Assembly (NCBI GenBank): GCA_963678075.2
Contig: CAXXPK010000007.1
Coordinates: 124,001-188,000 of the forward strand
Source: Oleispirillum sp963678075
GTDB lineage: Bacteria > Pseudomonadota > Alphaproteobacteria > Rhodospirillales > Rhodospirillaceae
Reading direction: 5' to 3'
Length of the DNA stretch: 64,000 nucleotides
Under the pieces are notes generated by a model. The model worked only from the letters and a program-made list of their open reading frames with translations, had not been told where the DNA came from and did no database searches. This document shows, piece after piece, positions 46,238-54,662 of the stretch (position 1 is its first letter; each line of letters begins with the position of its first letter). The position numbers and the translations under genes were made by a program.

Positions 46238-46813
46238 ATGGCCCTGCCACTGATGCCGAAAGCCACCGCCGTCTGGCTGGTCGACAATACCGCCCTGACC
46301 TTCCGACAAATCGCAGAATTCTGCGGCATGCACGAGCTGGAAATCCAGGCGATCGCCGACGGCAATGTCCAAAGCAGCATCGTCGGGCAGGACCCGCTGG
46401 TCGCCGGACAGCTGACCCGCGAGGAACTCGCCCGTTGCGAAGCCGACCCCAACGCCCGTCTGGCCGCCCGCGAAACCGACATCCCGACGCCGCAGTCGCG
46501 CGCCAAGGGCGCCCGCTACACCCCGGTGTCGAAGCGCCAGGACCGCCCCGATGCGATTTCCTGGCTGTTGAAGCATCATCCAGAGCTCACCGACCCACAG
46601 ATCGTCACGCTAATCGGCACCACCAAATCCACCATCGCTGCGGTGCGCGACAAGACCCATTGGAACGCCGTCAACATCAAGGCGCGCAACCCGGTGACGC
46701 TGGGCCTGTGCAGCGAGGCCGACCTGGAGAAGGCGGTGGTGATCGCCCAGGGCCACGCGGGCATTCAGGCCGCACCCGTCGCCCCCGTGGAGCCGCAAGA
46801 AGGCGAGGCATGA
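46238..46813 (+). CDS. trcR: Cell-cycle regulator TrcR (DUF1013)
   Basis: 191 residues, ATG 46238 with GAGGAACGCC upstream. DUF1013 signatures: KATAVWLVDNTALTFRQIAEFC, SSIVGQDPLVAGQLT, SWLLKHHPELTDPQIV, TTKSTIAAVRDKTHWN. Alphaproteobacterial DNA/RNA-polymerase-associated protein. Its stop overlaps the next start by ATGA. Confidence 0.9.
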   Translation: MALPLMPKATAVWLVDNTALTFRQIAEFCGMHELEIQAIADGNVQSSIVGQDPLVAGQLTREELARCEADPNARLAARETDIPTPQSRAKGARYTPVSKRQDRPDAISWLLKHHPELTDPQIVTLIGTTKSTIAAVRDKTHWNAVNIKARNPVTLGLCSEADLEKAVVIAQGHAGIQAAPVAPVEPQEGEA

Positions 46814-47268
46814 GCGACGACGTCAACGCCACCGACGTTTTGGTGGTACCGGGCGGCCCCGGCGCCCGCATTTTGAGGCATGACGACGCCATCACCGCCT
46901 GGGTCCTCAAGATATCCTCCGGCGCACGGTGGACCGCCTCGATCTGTACCGGCAGCCTGATCCTGGGCGGCGCGGGATTGTTGAAGGATATCGATGCCAC
47001 CACCCACTGGGCGGCCAAGGATATTCTGAAAGACTGGGGAGCTCGACCGGTCGATGCGCGCATTGTTGAGCGCGGAGGGATCATCACCGCGGCGGGGGTT
47101 TCCGCCGGCATCGACATGTCCCTGGTCCTCGCGGCACGCTTGGCCGGGGACGATGTCGCTCGGGCCATTCAGCTGCGCATCGAATACGACCCGCAACCGC
47201 CGTTCGACAGCGGTTCCCCGGCCAAGGCGGGCGGCGAAATCATGCATCTCGCCCGCGATCTGGGCTAA
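46810..47268 (+). CDS. DJ-1/PfpI family protein, N-terminally short
   Basis: 152 residues from ATG 46810. It begins at the strand TDVLVVPGGPGARIL and holds the nucleophile elbow ASICTGSLILGGAGLL (Cys) and ATTHW, but lacks the first 50-60 residues (first beta strand and catalytic Glu) of normal isonitrile hydratase/DJ-1 proteins. A deletion that fused it directly to the end of trcR is likely. Confidence 0.7.
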   Translation: MSDDVNATDVLVVPGGPGARILRHDDAITAWVLKISSGARWTASICTGSLILGGAGLLKDIDATTHWAAKDILKDWGARPVDARIVERGGIITAAGVSAGIDMSLVLAARLAGDDVARAIQLRIEYDPQPPFDSGSPAKAGGEIMHLARDLG

Positions 47269-47282
47269 CCTCCAAAATCAAA

Positions 47283-47308
47283 CGGCGCGCCCCGGGATGG
47301 GCGCGCCG
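47283..47308 (+). terminator. Hairpin after the DJ-1 gene
   Basis: CGGCGCGCCC / GGGCGCGCCG, followed by AATGTTTA; weak T run. Confidence 0.5.
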
Positions 47309-47356
47309 AATGTTTACATGCCGGAGAAGAAGAAACCCTTCATAACCGTCGCGGCA

Positions 47357-47524
47357 TCAGACCCGCACCGCGCGCTCGATTTCATCCTTCAGCAATAGTT
47401 TCTGTTTCTTCAGATTGGTGATCGTATCTTCGTCTGGATAGGGGTGGATTTTTTCCTGGTGGATTGCGGCTTCAAGCGCGCTGTGCTTTTCCTTTAACGC
47501 CTCTAGGTGCGCGGCACTGCTCAT
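47357..47524 (-). CDS. DUF465 (YdcH-like) small protein
   Basis: 55 residues from ATG 47524 (MSSAAHLEALKEKHSALEAAI), with GGAGGTTGCCC upstream. The C-terminus has the family pattern HPYPDEDTITNLKKQKLLLK. Helical, function unknown. A paralogue is at 49499. Confidence 0.8.
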   Translation of the reverse strand: MSSAAHLEALKEKHSALEAAIHQEKIHPYPDEDTITNLKKQKLLLKDEIERAVRV

Positions 47525-47671
47525 GGGCAACCTCCGTTACGCGTGAACCATTCCCAAGCTATATATTTAGTGTAAGACTCACGGCCCGGCTTCGCTAGGT
47601 GCGTCCGTCATGAATCCGTAAATTTCCGGTCTTGACAGGCGCGGAAATCCGCCATTTTCAGGAGGTCCAGC

Positions 47672-48253
47672 ATGTCTCCCGCGATCATCGTCGGCATCTC
47701 CGGCGCTTCCGGCGCGATCTATGGCGTGCGCCTGCTCGACGCCCTGGGCGATCTGGGCATAAAGCGCCACCTGGTGATGACCAGGGCCGCCGAGATTACC
47801 CTGGCCCACGAAACCGACCTCACGGTCAGGGACGTTCACGCCCGCGCCGACGCCGTCTATCGTCCCGAGGACATCGCCGCGCCGATTTCCAGCGGATCGT
47901 TCCCAACCCTGGGAATGATCGTCGCGCCATGCTCGGCCGGCTCCCTATCCGAGATCGCCTTTGGCGGCGCGCACAACCTGCTGACGCGGGCCGCCGACGT
48001 CACCTTGAAGGAACGCCGCCGCCTGGTGCTGATGGTGCGGGAAACCCCACTGCATCTGGGCCACATTCGGGCGATGGCTGCGGCCACCGAAATCGGCGCG
48101 ATCATCGCGCCGCCGCTGCCCGCCTTCTACACCCGGCCGCAAAGCATCAACAAACTTGTCGATCACAGCATCGGACGGGTCCTCGACCTGTTCGGACTGG
48201 ACACCGGAAAACAAAAACGCTGGGGCCGTGACATCGGCCCCAGCGCGCCATAA
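47672..48253 (+). CDS. ubiX: Flavin prenyltransferase UbiX
   Basis: 193 residues, ATG 47672 with AGGAGG upstream. VGISGASGAIYGVRLL, SSGSFPTLGMIVAPCSAGSL, RRLVLMVRETPLHLGHI. Makes prenylated FMN for UbiD in ubiquinone synthesis. Single gene. Confidence 0.94.
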   Translation: MSPAIIVGISGASGAIYGVRLLDALGDLGIKRHLVMTRAAEITLAHETDLTVRDVHARADAVYRPEDIAAPISSGSFPTLGMIVAPCSAGSLSEIAFGGAHNLLTRAADVTLKERRRLVLMVRETPLHLGHIRAMAAATEIGAIIAPPLPAFYTRPQSINKLVDHSIGRVLDLFGLDTGKQKRWGRDIGPSAP

Positions 48254-48262
48254 ATCGCCGCT

Positions 48263-49360
48263 TTACAGATCGCCGACGTAGGTCCCCAGACCACGCGCCG
48301 TGTGCACCAACGGGTCGCGCGGGTCCAACTGCCGGGCGCCAACCGCGACGATGTCGTCGATGCTGACGTCCATCACGCCGCGATCCCGCCACGCCACCAT
48401 CCGCCCGAAGCGACCGCGCGCCGCCAAATCAACGGCATGCACGCCGAAGGCCGAGGCCAAAACCCGATCGGAGGCCGAAGGCGTACCGCCGCGCTGCACA
48501 TGCCCCAACACGGTGACGCGGGTCTCGGTTTCCATGCGTTGCGACAGGGCCTCGCTAAAATAGTGGCCAATGCCACCGTAACGGCGCTGACCGTCGGCCA
48601 TTTTCATGGTAGCGGCGTCCCCGTCCTCCATGGTCACCCCTTCCGCCACCACCACCAAGGCATGACGGCGCCCTTCGTCATGAACCTGCTTCAGCTTGGC
48701 GACCACCGCCTCCAGGGTATAGGGGATTTCCGGGATCAGGATGACGTCGGCGCCGCCCGCGATTCCCGAATGCAGGGCGATATGCCCGGCATCGCGACCC
48801 ATCATTTCGCAGATCATCACGCGGTGATGGCTGGCCGCGGTCGGTTGCAGATGATCCAGCGCATCGACGCAAACCCGTACCGCGCTGTTGAATCCGACCG
48901 CCGCCTCCGTGAACGGCACATTGTTGTCGATGGTCTTCGGAATGCCGATCATCGGGATATCGCCCTGGCGGCACAGCCGCCTGAGGATTCCCAGGCTACC
49001 GTCACCACCGATCACCAGCAACGCATCCAAACCAAGTTCCTTGACCCCGTCGATAAAGTCCTGGGAACGGTCCTTGGTGGTGCCATCCGGCATCGGATAG
49101 GCGAAGGGATCGCCTTTGTTGGTAGTTCCCAGCATGGTCCCACCCATACGAAAGACGGTGCCGGAAAACACCTCGAGATCCAGCTTCTGGTACTGCATCG
49201 GACGGCACATCAACCCCAGACTGCCATCAGATATCCCGATGACTTCCATGCCATAGGCCCGCACCGCACGTGCCACCACGGCGCGGATCACCGCATTCAG
49301 ACCGGCGCAATCGCCGCCGCTGGTCAAGACTCCGATACACTTCACGACTGACTTCGGCAT
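48263..49360 (-). CDS. pfkA: 6-phosphofructokinase
   Basis: 365 residues from ATG 49360 (MPKSVVKCIGVLTSGGD). GGDGS at 118-122 has Gly at the E. coli Gly104 position (ATP type), while PKTIDNN (140s) has Lys at the E. coli Gly124 position (PPi type). CEMMGRDAGHIAL and LGHVQRGGTPS are intact. Phosphorylates fructose 6-phosphate; the phosphodonor cannot be decided from these residues. Confidence 0.9.
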   Translation of the reverse strand: MPKSVVKCIGVLTSGGDCAGLNAVIRAVVARAVRAYGMEVIGISDGSLGLMCRPMQYQKLDLEVFSGTVFRMGGTMLGTTNKGDPFAYPMPDGTTKDRSQDFIDGVKELGLDALLVIGGDGSLGILRRLCRQGDIPMIGIPKTIDNNVPFTEAAVGFNSAVRVCVDALDHLQPTAASHHRVMICEMMGRDAGHIALHSGIAGGADVILIPEIPYTLEAVVAKLKQVHDEGRRHALVVVAEGVTMEDGDAATMKMADGQRRYGGIGHYFSEALSQRMETETRVTVLGHVQRGGTPSASDRVLASAFGVHAVDLAARGRFGRMVAWRDRGVMDVSIDDIVAVGARQLDPRDPLVHTARGLGTYVGDL

Positions 49361-49498
49361 ATGTATCCCTTTTGGCTCGATATTGTGCGATTTGCGACCG
49401 TTCGGAGGGATTCGTTGGGCCTCCCCCGGCAACCATACCCCCGAAGCGAAAAATCTGATACCTTGTATATCTTAGACCATTTTACCGATTTGGGGACG

Positions 49499-49702
49499 AT
49501 GAACCTTTCGGATGACGATATCCGCCGCCACCTTGAGGCGCTGCGCCTAGAGCACCGCGACCTCGATGACGTGATCGTGCGCCTTGATGCCGAAACCGTG
49601 GCCAATCAGTTGCAGGTCCAGCGCCTGAAAAAACGCAAGCTGGTCCTGAAGGACGAAATCGTCCGGCTGGAAGCCCAGATGTATCCGGACATCATCGCAT
49701 AG
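49499..49702 (+). CDS. DUF465 (YdcH-like) small protein
   Basis: 67 residues, ATG 49499 (MNLSDDDIRRHLEALRLEHR). Coiled-coil with LQVQRLKKRKLVLKDEIVRLE. Paralogue of 47357-47524; the pair brackets ubiX-pfkA. Confidence 0.8.
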   Translation: MNLSDDDIRRHLEALRLEHRDLDDVIVRLDAETVANQLQVQRLKKRKLVLKDEIVRLEAQMYPDIIA

Positions 49703-49900
49703 AACGACGCGCCGCACGGCGGCCAAATTCCACCAAAGGCGCAACGACGCCATTTGGTGGGTCTTTTGTTGCTGTCCGCCAAGCGGTTGCGGGTCCTTCC
49801 CCTCCCCGCAATACAGGTGTTCCGTCAAGCGGGGATATGCTCTACACTCCGCCCCCCCGCAGACGCGGGCCGGTTTTATCTGTCGAGGGACCGTCACGCC

Positions 49901-50398
49901 ATGACCCAACCCTTGGTCGGCATCATCATGGGAAGCCAGTCCGACTGGGACACCCTGCGCCACGCGGCCGACACCCTGACGGCCCTGGGCGTCCCGTTCG
50001 AGACCCGTATCGTTTCCGCGCACCGCACCCCGGATCGCATGACCGATTACGCCAAGTCGGCGCGCGGGCGCGGCCTCAAGGTGATCATCGCGGGAGCCGG
50101 CGGAGCCGCCCACCTTCCGGGGATGGCCGCGGCAATGACCTCACTGCCGGTGCTGGGCGTACCGGTGCAAAGCCATGCCCTGAACGGCATGGACAGTCTG
50201 CTTTCGATCGTCCAGATGCCGGGGGGCATCCCGGTTGGGACACTGGCCATCGGCAAGGCCGGGGCGATCAACGCCGCCCTGCTCGCCGCATCGATTCTCG
50301 GCCTGTCGGACCCGACGATCACCGACGCACTCGACGCATGGCGCGCCCGTCAGACAGACGCGGTGGCGGTCGCGCCAGTCGATCCGAATCCGGTCTGA
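49901..50398 (+). CDS. purE: N5-carboxyaminoimidazole ribonucleotide mutase
   Basis: 165 residues, ATG 49901. GIIMGSQSDWDTL, SAHRTPDRM, GAGGAAHLPGM: class I PurE. Purine synthesis, acting after PurK; separated from purK by 22 bases. Confidence 0.95.
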   Translation: MTQPLVGIIMGSQSDWDTLRHAADTLTALGVPFETRIVSAHRTPDRMTDYAKSARGRGLKVIIAGAGGAAHLPGMAAAMTSLPVLGVPVQSHALNGMDSLLSIVQMPGGIPVGTLAIGKAGAINAALLAASILGLSDPTITDALDAWRARQTDAVAVAPVDPNPV

Positions 50399-50420
50399 AG
50401 CAACCAGGAACTTTCGTAAG

Positions 50421-51524
50421 ATGACGCAGGCATCCCCCCCGGTGATCGCGCCGGGTTCGACGATTGGCATTCTCGGCGGCGGACAGCTGGGGCGGATGAC
50501 CGCCATGGCCGCAGCACGCTTGGGCTATCGTTGCCATATTTTCTGTCCCGAGGCCGACGCCCCCGCCTCCGCCGTCGCCGCACAGCAGGCCCAGGCCGCC
50601 TATGACGACACGGACGCGTTGGATGCCTTCGCCAAGACGGTCGATATCGTCACCTTCGAGTTCGAAAACATTCCCGCCCCCAGCGTTGCCCGGTTGGCGA
50701 AGACCACCTTGGTCCGCCCCTCCTGGTCGGTTCTGGAGACCGCGCAGGACCGGGTTTCCGAAAAGACCTTCTTCGCCAAGATCGGGGCCGCCACCGCGCC
50801 CTGGCGGGCGGTGGACAACCCGGCCTCTCTGGTCGAAGCGATTGCCACCCTCGGCACGCCCGCCATCCTGAAAACCCGCCGCATGGGCTACGACGGCAAG
50901 GGACAGGTCCGCATCAATCATCCCTCCGAGGCCGCCGCCGCATGGGATGCGATCGGCCACGCCGCAGCCATCCTGGAAGGCTTCGTCAGCTTCTCGCGCG
51001 AGATCTCGGCGATTGTCGCCCGCTCGCCGCGCGGCGAGGTCAACACCTTCGACATCGTCGAGAACGTTCACGTCGATCACATCCTCGACACCACCCGCGC
51101 CCCCGCCCAAATCTCGGTGGAACAGGCGGAACGAGCCACCGCCACCGCGCACCACGCGGCGGTCAGCCTTGACCTTGAGGGGCTGCTGGCGATCGAGATG
51201 TTCGTCGCCCACGACGGCGAGATTCTGGTCAACGAAATGGCGCCCAGACCCCACAATTCCGGCCACTGGACGATCGACGCCTGCATCACCGACCAATTCG
51301 AACAGTTCATCCGCGCCGTCTGTAACCTGCGCCTGGGCTCGACCGAACGTCACTCCAACGCCGAGATGAAAAACCTTCTGGGGAACAGCATCGACTCCTG
51401 GCCGGACATCCTTTCGGACCCCAAGGCCAAGCTGCACCTCTACGGCAAGACGGAGGCGCGGACGGGGCGAAAGATGGGGCATGTCACACGAATTTTTCCG
51501 CGCTGGAAAAACCCCGCCAAATAA
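50421..51524 (+). CDS. purK: N5-carboxyaminoimidazole ribonucleotide synthase
   Basis: 367 residues, ATG 50421. ATP-grasp enzyme: GILGGGQLGRMTAMAA, TFEFENIP, LKTRRMGYDGKGQ, EMFVAHDGEILVNEMAPRPHNSGH. Operon with purE. Confidence 0.95.
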   Translation: MTQASPPVIAPGSTIGILGGGQLGRMTAMAAARLGYRCHIFCPEADAPASAVAAQQAQAAYDDTDALDAFAKTVDIVTFEFENIPAPSVARLAKTTLVRPSWSVLETAQDRVSEKTFFAKIGAATAPWRAVDNPASLVEAIATLGTPAILKTRRMGYDGKGQVRINHPSEAAAAWDAIGHAAAILEGFVSFSREISAIVARSPRGEVNTFDIVENVHVDHILDTTRAPAQISVEQAERATATAHHAAVSLDLEGLLAIEMFVAHDGEILVNEMAPRPHNSGHWTIDACITDQFEQFIRAVCNLRLGSTERHSNAEMKNLLGNSIDSWPDILSDPKAKLHLYGKTEARTGRKMGHVTRIFPRWKNPAK

Positions 51525-51602
51525 GGCTATAACTGCCCAGTTCTCAAGTCGCCCGGAAGCCTCGAGAGGTTTGTTTCGGATGACACAGCCAGGCCGAGGT
51601 CA

Positions 51603-52268
51603 TTGGACTTTCTGCTAAATTTCCTAAACATGTCGCTGGAGGAACTGCTGCAATCCTGGGGATATGTGGCAATTCTGGTCGGCGCCTTCCTTGAAGGCGA
51701 AACCATCGTCATTTTCGCTGGCGTCTTCGCGTCGCAGGGCATGATGTCCCTGCCACTGGTCTTCGCCACCGCCCTCTTCGGCACCTTCTTCGGCGACCAA
51801 GTGTATTTCAGCATCGGCAAACGCTGGGGCGCGAAACTCCTTTACTCCCGCCCCACGCTGAAGCGCAAAACGCGTTCCGTCTTCCGGTTGCTAAAGAAAC
51901 ACGAAACCGGATTCATTCTATCGTTCCGCTTCATTTACGGCCTACGCAACGTCAGCCCGTTCGTGATCGGCATGAACGGGATCGCCCACCCACGGTTCGC
52001 CGCCCTGAACTTCATCGCCGCCTTCGCCTGGGCAACGATTTTCGCGGGCGGCGGTTTCCTTTTGGGAAAAACGCTGGAAACCTTCATCGGCAAATTGCAC
52101 GGCATGCTTCTGCTGGTGATCCTTGGTGTCGTCATCCTCAGCGGGGCCAGCATTTTGATCAGCCGCCTGCGCGGCAATCGCGACCCCCGCATTCAGCGCC
52201 TGCGGCGCATGCAGGCTTTCCGCCAGCAGGCCCGCGAACGCATCGCCACACAGCCACAGGAGAAGTGA
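51603..52268 (+). CDS. DedA family membrane protein
   Basis: 221 residues from TTG 51603 (LDFLLNFLNMSLEEL) or 212 from ATG 51630. GYVAILVGAFLEGETIVIFAG, the DedA (SNARE-associated) motif, FGTFFGDQVYFSIGKRWG, FRFIYGLRNVSPFVIG and two C-terminal helices. Inner-membrane lipid transporter/flippase family. Confidence 0.88.
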   Translation: MDFLLNFLNMSLEELLQSWGYVAILVGAFLEGETIVIFAGVFASQGMMSLPLVFATALFGTFFGDQVYFSIGKRWGAKLLYSRPTLKRKTRSVFRLLKKHETGFILSFRFIYGLRNVSPFVIGMNGIAHPRFAALNFIAAFAWATIFAGGGFLLGKTLETFIGKLHGMLLLVILGVVILSGASILISRLRGNRDPRIQRLRRMQAFRQQARERIATQPQEK

Positions 52269-52469
52269 GACACGGGCCACGGACTTGACACCGCGCGGCC
52301 CGCCGATTACGACTTCACAACCACCAACCGATATGATACCAAGTGCGCTCGGACGCTAGAGAGGTACCGCACTTCGGTTTTTCTCGGGCCACGGTTCCGG
52401 GATGCATTGGTGAAACTTCGGCAGGCTGCGAGCAGGTGCATCACGCCGCCCCCATCGGAGGATAGTCAG

Positions 52470-52676
52470 ATAGTTCACGTTCTCGTTCGCGACAACAACG
52501 TCGATCAAGCCCTGAAGGCGCTCAAGAAGAAGATGCAGCGCGAGGGTGTTTTTCGTGAGATGAAACTGCGCCGGAGCTTCGAAAAGCCGTCCGAGCGCAA
52601 GGCCCGCGAAACTGCGGAAGCGGTGCGTCGCGCCCGCAAGCTGGAACGTAAGCGTCTGGAACGCGAAGGCTTCTAA
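52470..52676 (+). CDS. rpsU: 30S ribosomal protein S21, start codon ATA
   Basis: 68 residues aligned with other bS21 proteins (relatives start MVQxxVRDNNVDQALKAL) when translation begins at ATA 52470: VHVLVRDNNVDQALKALKKK. GGAGG (52457-52461) lies eight bases before this ATA, the ideal distance. No ATG is at that point; a GTG at about 52410 would add 20 odd residues. The rest is a normal bS21 end (RRARKLERKRLEREGF). Tandem terminators follow. Confidence 0.85.
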   Translation: MVHVLVRDNNVDQALKALKKKMQREGVFREMKLRRSFEKPSERKARETAEAVRRARKLERKRLEREGF

Positions 52677-52699
52677 AGCCCGACGTTCACCAATGCAAT

Positions 52700-52727
52700 G
52701 GCCCGACCCTGATCGGTCGGGCCTGTC
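52700..52727 (+). terminator. Terminator 1 after rpsU
   Basis: GGCCCGACC / GGTCGGGCC hairpin followed by a T-rich stretch. Confidence 0.7.
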
Positions 52728-52741
52728 TTGTTTTCTCCACC

Positions 52742-52764
52742 GCCGCACTTCGTGCGGCTTTTTT
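52742..52764 (+). terminator. Terminator 2 after rpsU
   Basis: GCCGCAC-TTC-GTGCGGC and six T. Confidence 0.85.
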
Positions 52765-52841
52765 CATGCGCACCACCCACGCAAGCGAAAGGGGCGGACC
52801 GAAACGGACCGCCCCTTGGGCATTGACCTGTCCGCCAGGGC

Positions 52842-54233
52842 CTACAGGGCCTGACAGATTTCCTCGGTCATCTTCTTGGCATCGCCGAACAACATCATGG
52901 TGTTGTCGGCATAGAACAGCGGGTTCTCGATGCCCGCGTAGCCAGACGCCATGGAGCGTTTGACGAACAGCACCGTCTTCGCCTTTTCGACCTCAAGGAT
53001 CGGCATGCCATAGATCGGGCTGGTGGGATCGTTCTTCGCCGCCGGATTGGTCACGTCGTTGGCGCCAATCACATAGATCACATCGGCGGTCGAAAACTCG
53101 TGATTGATCGCCTCCAACTCGAAGACCTCGTCATAGGGAACGTTGGCCTCGGCCAGCAGCACGTTCATGTGGCCCGGCATCCGGCCCGCCACCGGATGAA
53201 TCGCATAGCTGACGGATACCCCTTCCTTCTTCAGGGTATCGGCCATTTCACGCAAGGCATGCTGCGCCTGCGCCACCGCCATGCCATAGCCCGGAACGAT
53301 AATGACCTTGGACGCGTTCTTCATGATAAATGCGGCATCGTCGGCGGACCCCGACTTCACCGAACGATCCCCCACATCGGAACCGGCGGCGGTCGCGACA
53401 TCGGCGCCGAAGCCACCCAGGATGACGTTAAAGAAGGAACGGTTCATGCCCCTGCACATGATGTAGGACAGGATCGCGCCCGACGCGCCAACCAGCGCGC
53501 CCGTTATGATCAGCAGGCTGTTGGCAAGCGTAAAGCCAATGCCGCAGGCCGCCCAACCCGAATACGAGTTGAGCATCGAGATCACCACCGGCATGTCGGC
53601 GCCACCGATCGGAATGATCAGCAGGAAGCCCAGAACGAAGGACACCGCCATCAGCATAAAGAACAACGTCGTGCTTTCACTGACCGCGAAGACGGCGATC
53701 AGCAGCACCAGCGCGATACCGAGACCAAGGTTCAGCAAGTGCTGACCGGGGAAACTGACCGGCTTGCCCGAAATCAACCCCTGCAATTTGGCGAACGCGA
53801 TAACCGAACCGGAGAAGGTGATGGCACCGACCGCGGTACCAAGCGACATTTCCAGCAGCGAACCAGTGTGAATGTGGCCCGCCGTGCCGATACCATAGGC
53901 CTCGGGCGCCAGGAAGGCCGCGGTGGCGACGAAGACCGCCGCCAAGCCGACCAGGCTGTGAAAGGCCGCGACCAATTGCGGCAAGGCGGTCATCTTGATC
54001 TTCTTCGCGATCACCGCGCCCGCTGCGCCGCCGATGGCGATGCCAAGGACGATCCAGATGTAGTTTACCACGACCGGCGAAGCGAGCGTGGTCAGAATGG
54101 AGATCGCCATGCCGGCGATGCCATAGATGTTGCCCATACGCGCCGACTCGGGCGAAGACAGCCCCTTCAGCGCCAGGATGAAACAGATGCCCGCAACGAC
54201 GTAGGCGAGCATGGTCAAGCTTTCCGCATGCAT
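52842..54233 (-). CDS. pntB: NAD(P) transhydrogenase subunit beta
   Basis: 463 residues, ATG 54233. Membrane domain II with several helices, then the soluble NADP-binding domain III: IVPGYGMAVAQAQHALREM, VSYAIHPVAGRMPGHMNV, YVIGANDVTNPAAKNDP. Uses the proton gradient to reduce NADP with NADH. Third of three subunit genes; pntAB ends 12 bases upstream. Confidence 0.95.
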   Translation of the reverse strand: MHAESLTMLAYVVAGICFILALKGLSSPESARMGNIYGIAGMAISILTTLASPVVVNYIWIVLGIAIGGAAGAVIAKKIKMTALPQLVAAFHSLVGLAAVFVATAAFLAPEAYGIGTAGHIHTGSLLEMSLGTAVGAITFSGSVIAFAKLQGLISGKPVSFPGQHLLNLGLGIALVLLIAVFAVSESTTLFFMLMAVSFVLGFLLIIPIGGADMPVVISMLNSYSGWAACGIGFTLANSLLIITGALVGASGAILSYIMCRGMNRSFFNVILGGFGADVATAAGSDVGDRSVKSGSADDAAFIMKNASKVIIVPGYGMAVAQAQHALREMADTLKKEGVSVSYAIHPVAGRMPGHMNVLLAEANVPYDEVFELEAINHEFSTADVIYVIGANDVTNPAAKNDPTSPIYGMPILEVEKAKTVLFVKRSMASGYAGIENPLFYADNTMMLFGDAKKMTEEICQAL

Positions 54234-54245
54234 CGGTCCGGCCCC

Positions 54246-54662
54246 CTACTTGGTTTTCTTCTTGAACATGGCCAGCATGCGCTGGGTCACGATGAAACCG
54301 CCGAAGATATTGACGGAGGCCAAGATCACCGCGAAGAACCCCATCACCTGCGACGCCGAGAATTTCGACGGGCCGGCGGCGATCAAGGCGCCGACGATGA
54401 TCGCCGAGGAAATCGCGTTGGTCACCGCCATCAGCGGCGAATGCAAGGCGGGGGTCACCCGCCACACCACGAAATACCCGACGAAGATCGCCAACACGAA
54501 AATCGTGAACAGATACCAGAACGGCCCCGGCGTCACCGCCGCGCCCCCCGTCGCGTTGACGGCATCGGCGGCCTGCTCGGCCAGTAGACGCGCGCCGGCC
54601 GCCAATTCATTGGCTTTCTCGGCCAGGCGTCCGACCTGCGCCGCAAGGGTTTCCACAGCCAT
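54246..54662 (-). CDS. pntAB: NAD(P) transhydrogenase alpha subunit part 2
   Basis: 138 residues from ATG 54662. Three or four membrane helices (WYLFTIFVLAIFVGYFVVW, ISSAIIVGALIAA, VMGFFAVILASVNIFGGF). Separate small membrane subunit as in Rhodospirillum. TGATG overlap with pntAA. Confidence 0.93.
   Translation of the reverse strand: MAVETLAAQVGRLAEKANELAAGARLLAEQAADAVNATGGAAVTPGPFWYLFTIFVLAIFVGYFVVWRVTPALHSPLMAVTNAISSAIIVGALIAAGPSKFSASQVMGFFAVILASVNIFGGFIVTQRMLAMFKKKTK

Noticed and set aside
48302..49351. 349-codon plus-strand frame over pfkA
   Set aside because: Exactly antisense to pfkA, with His/Arg-rich shadow composition.
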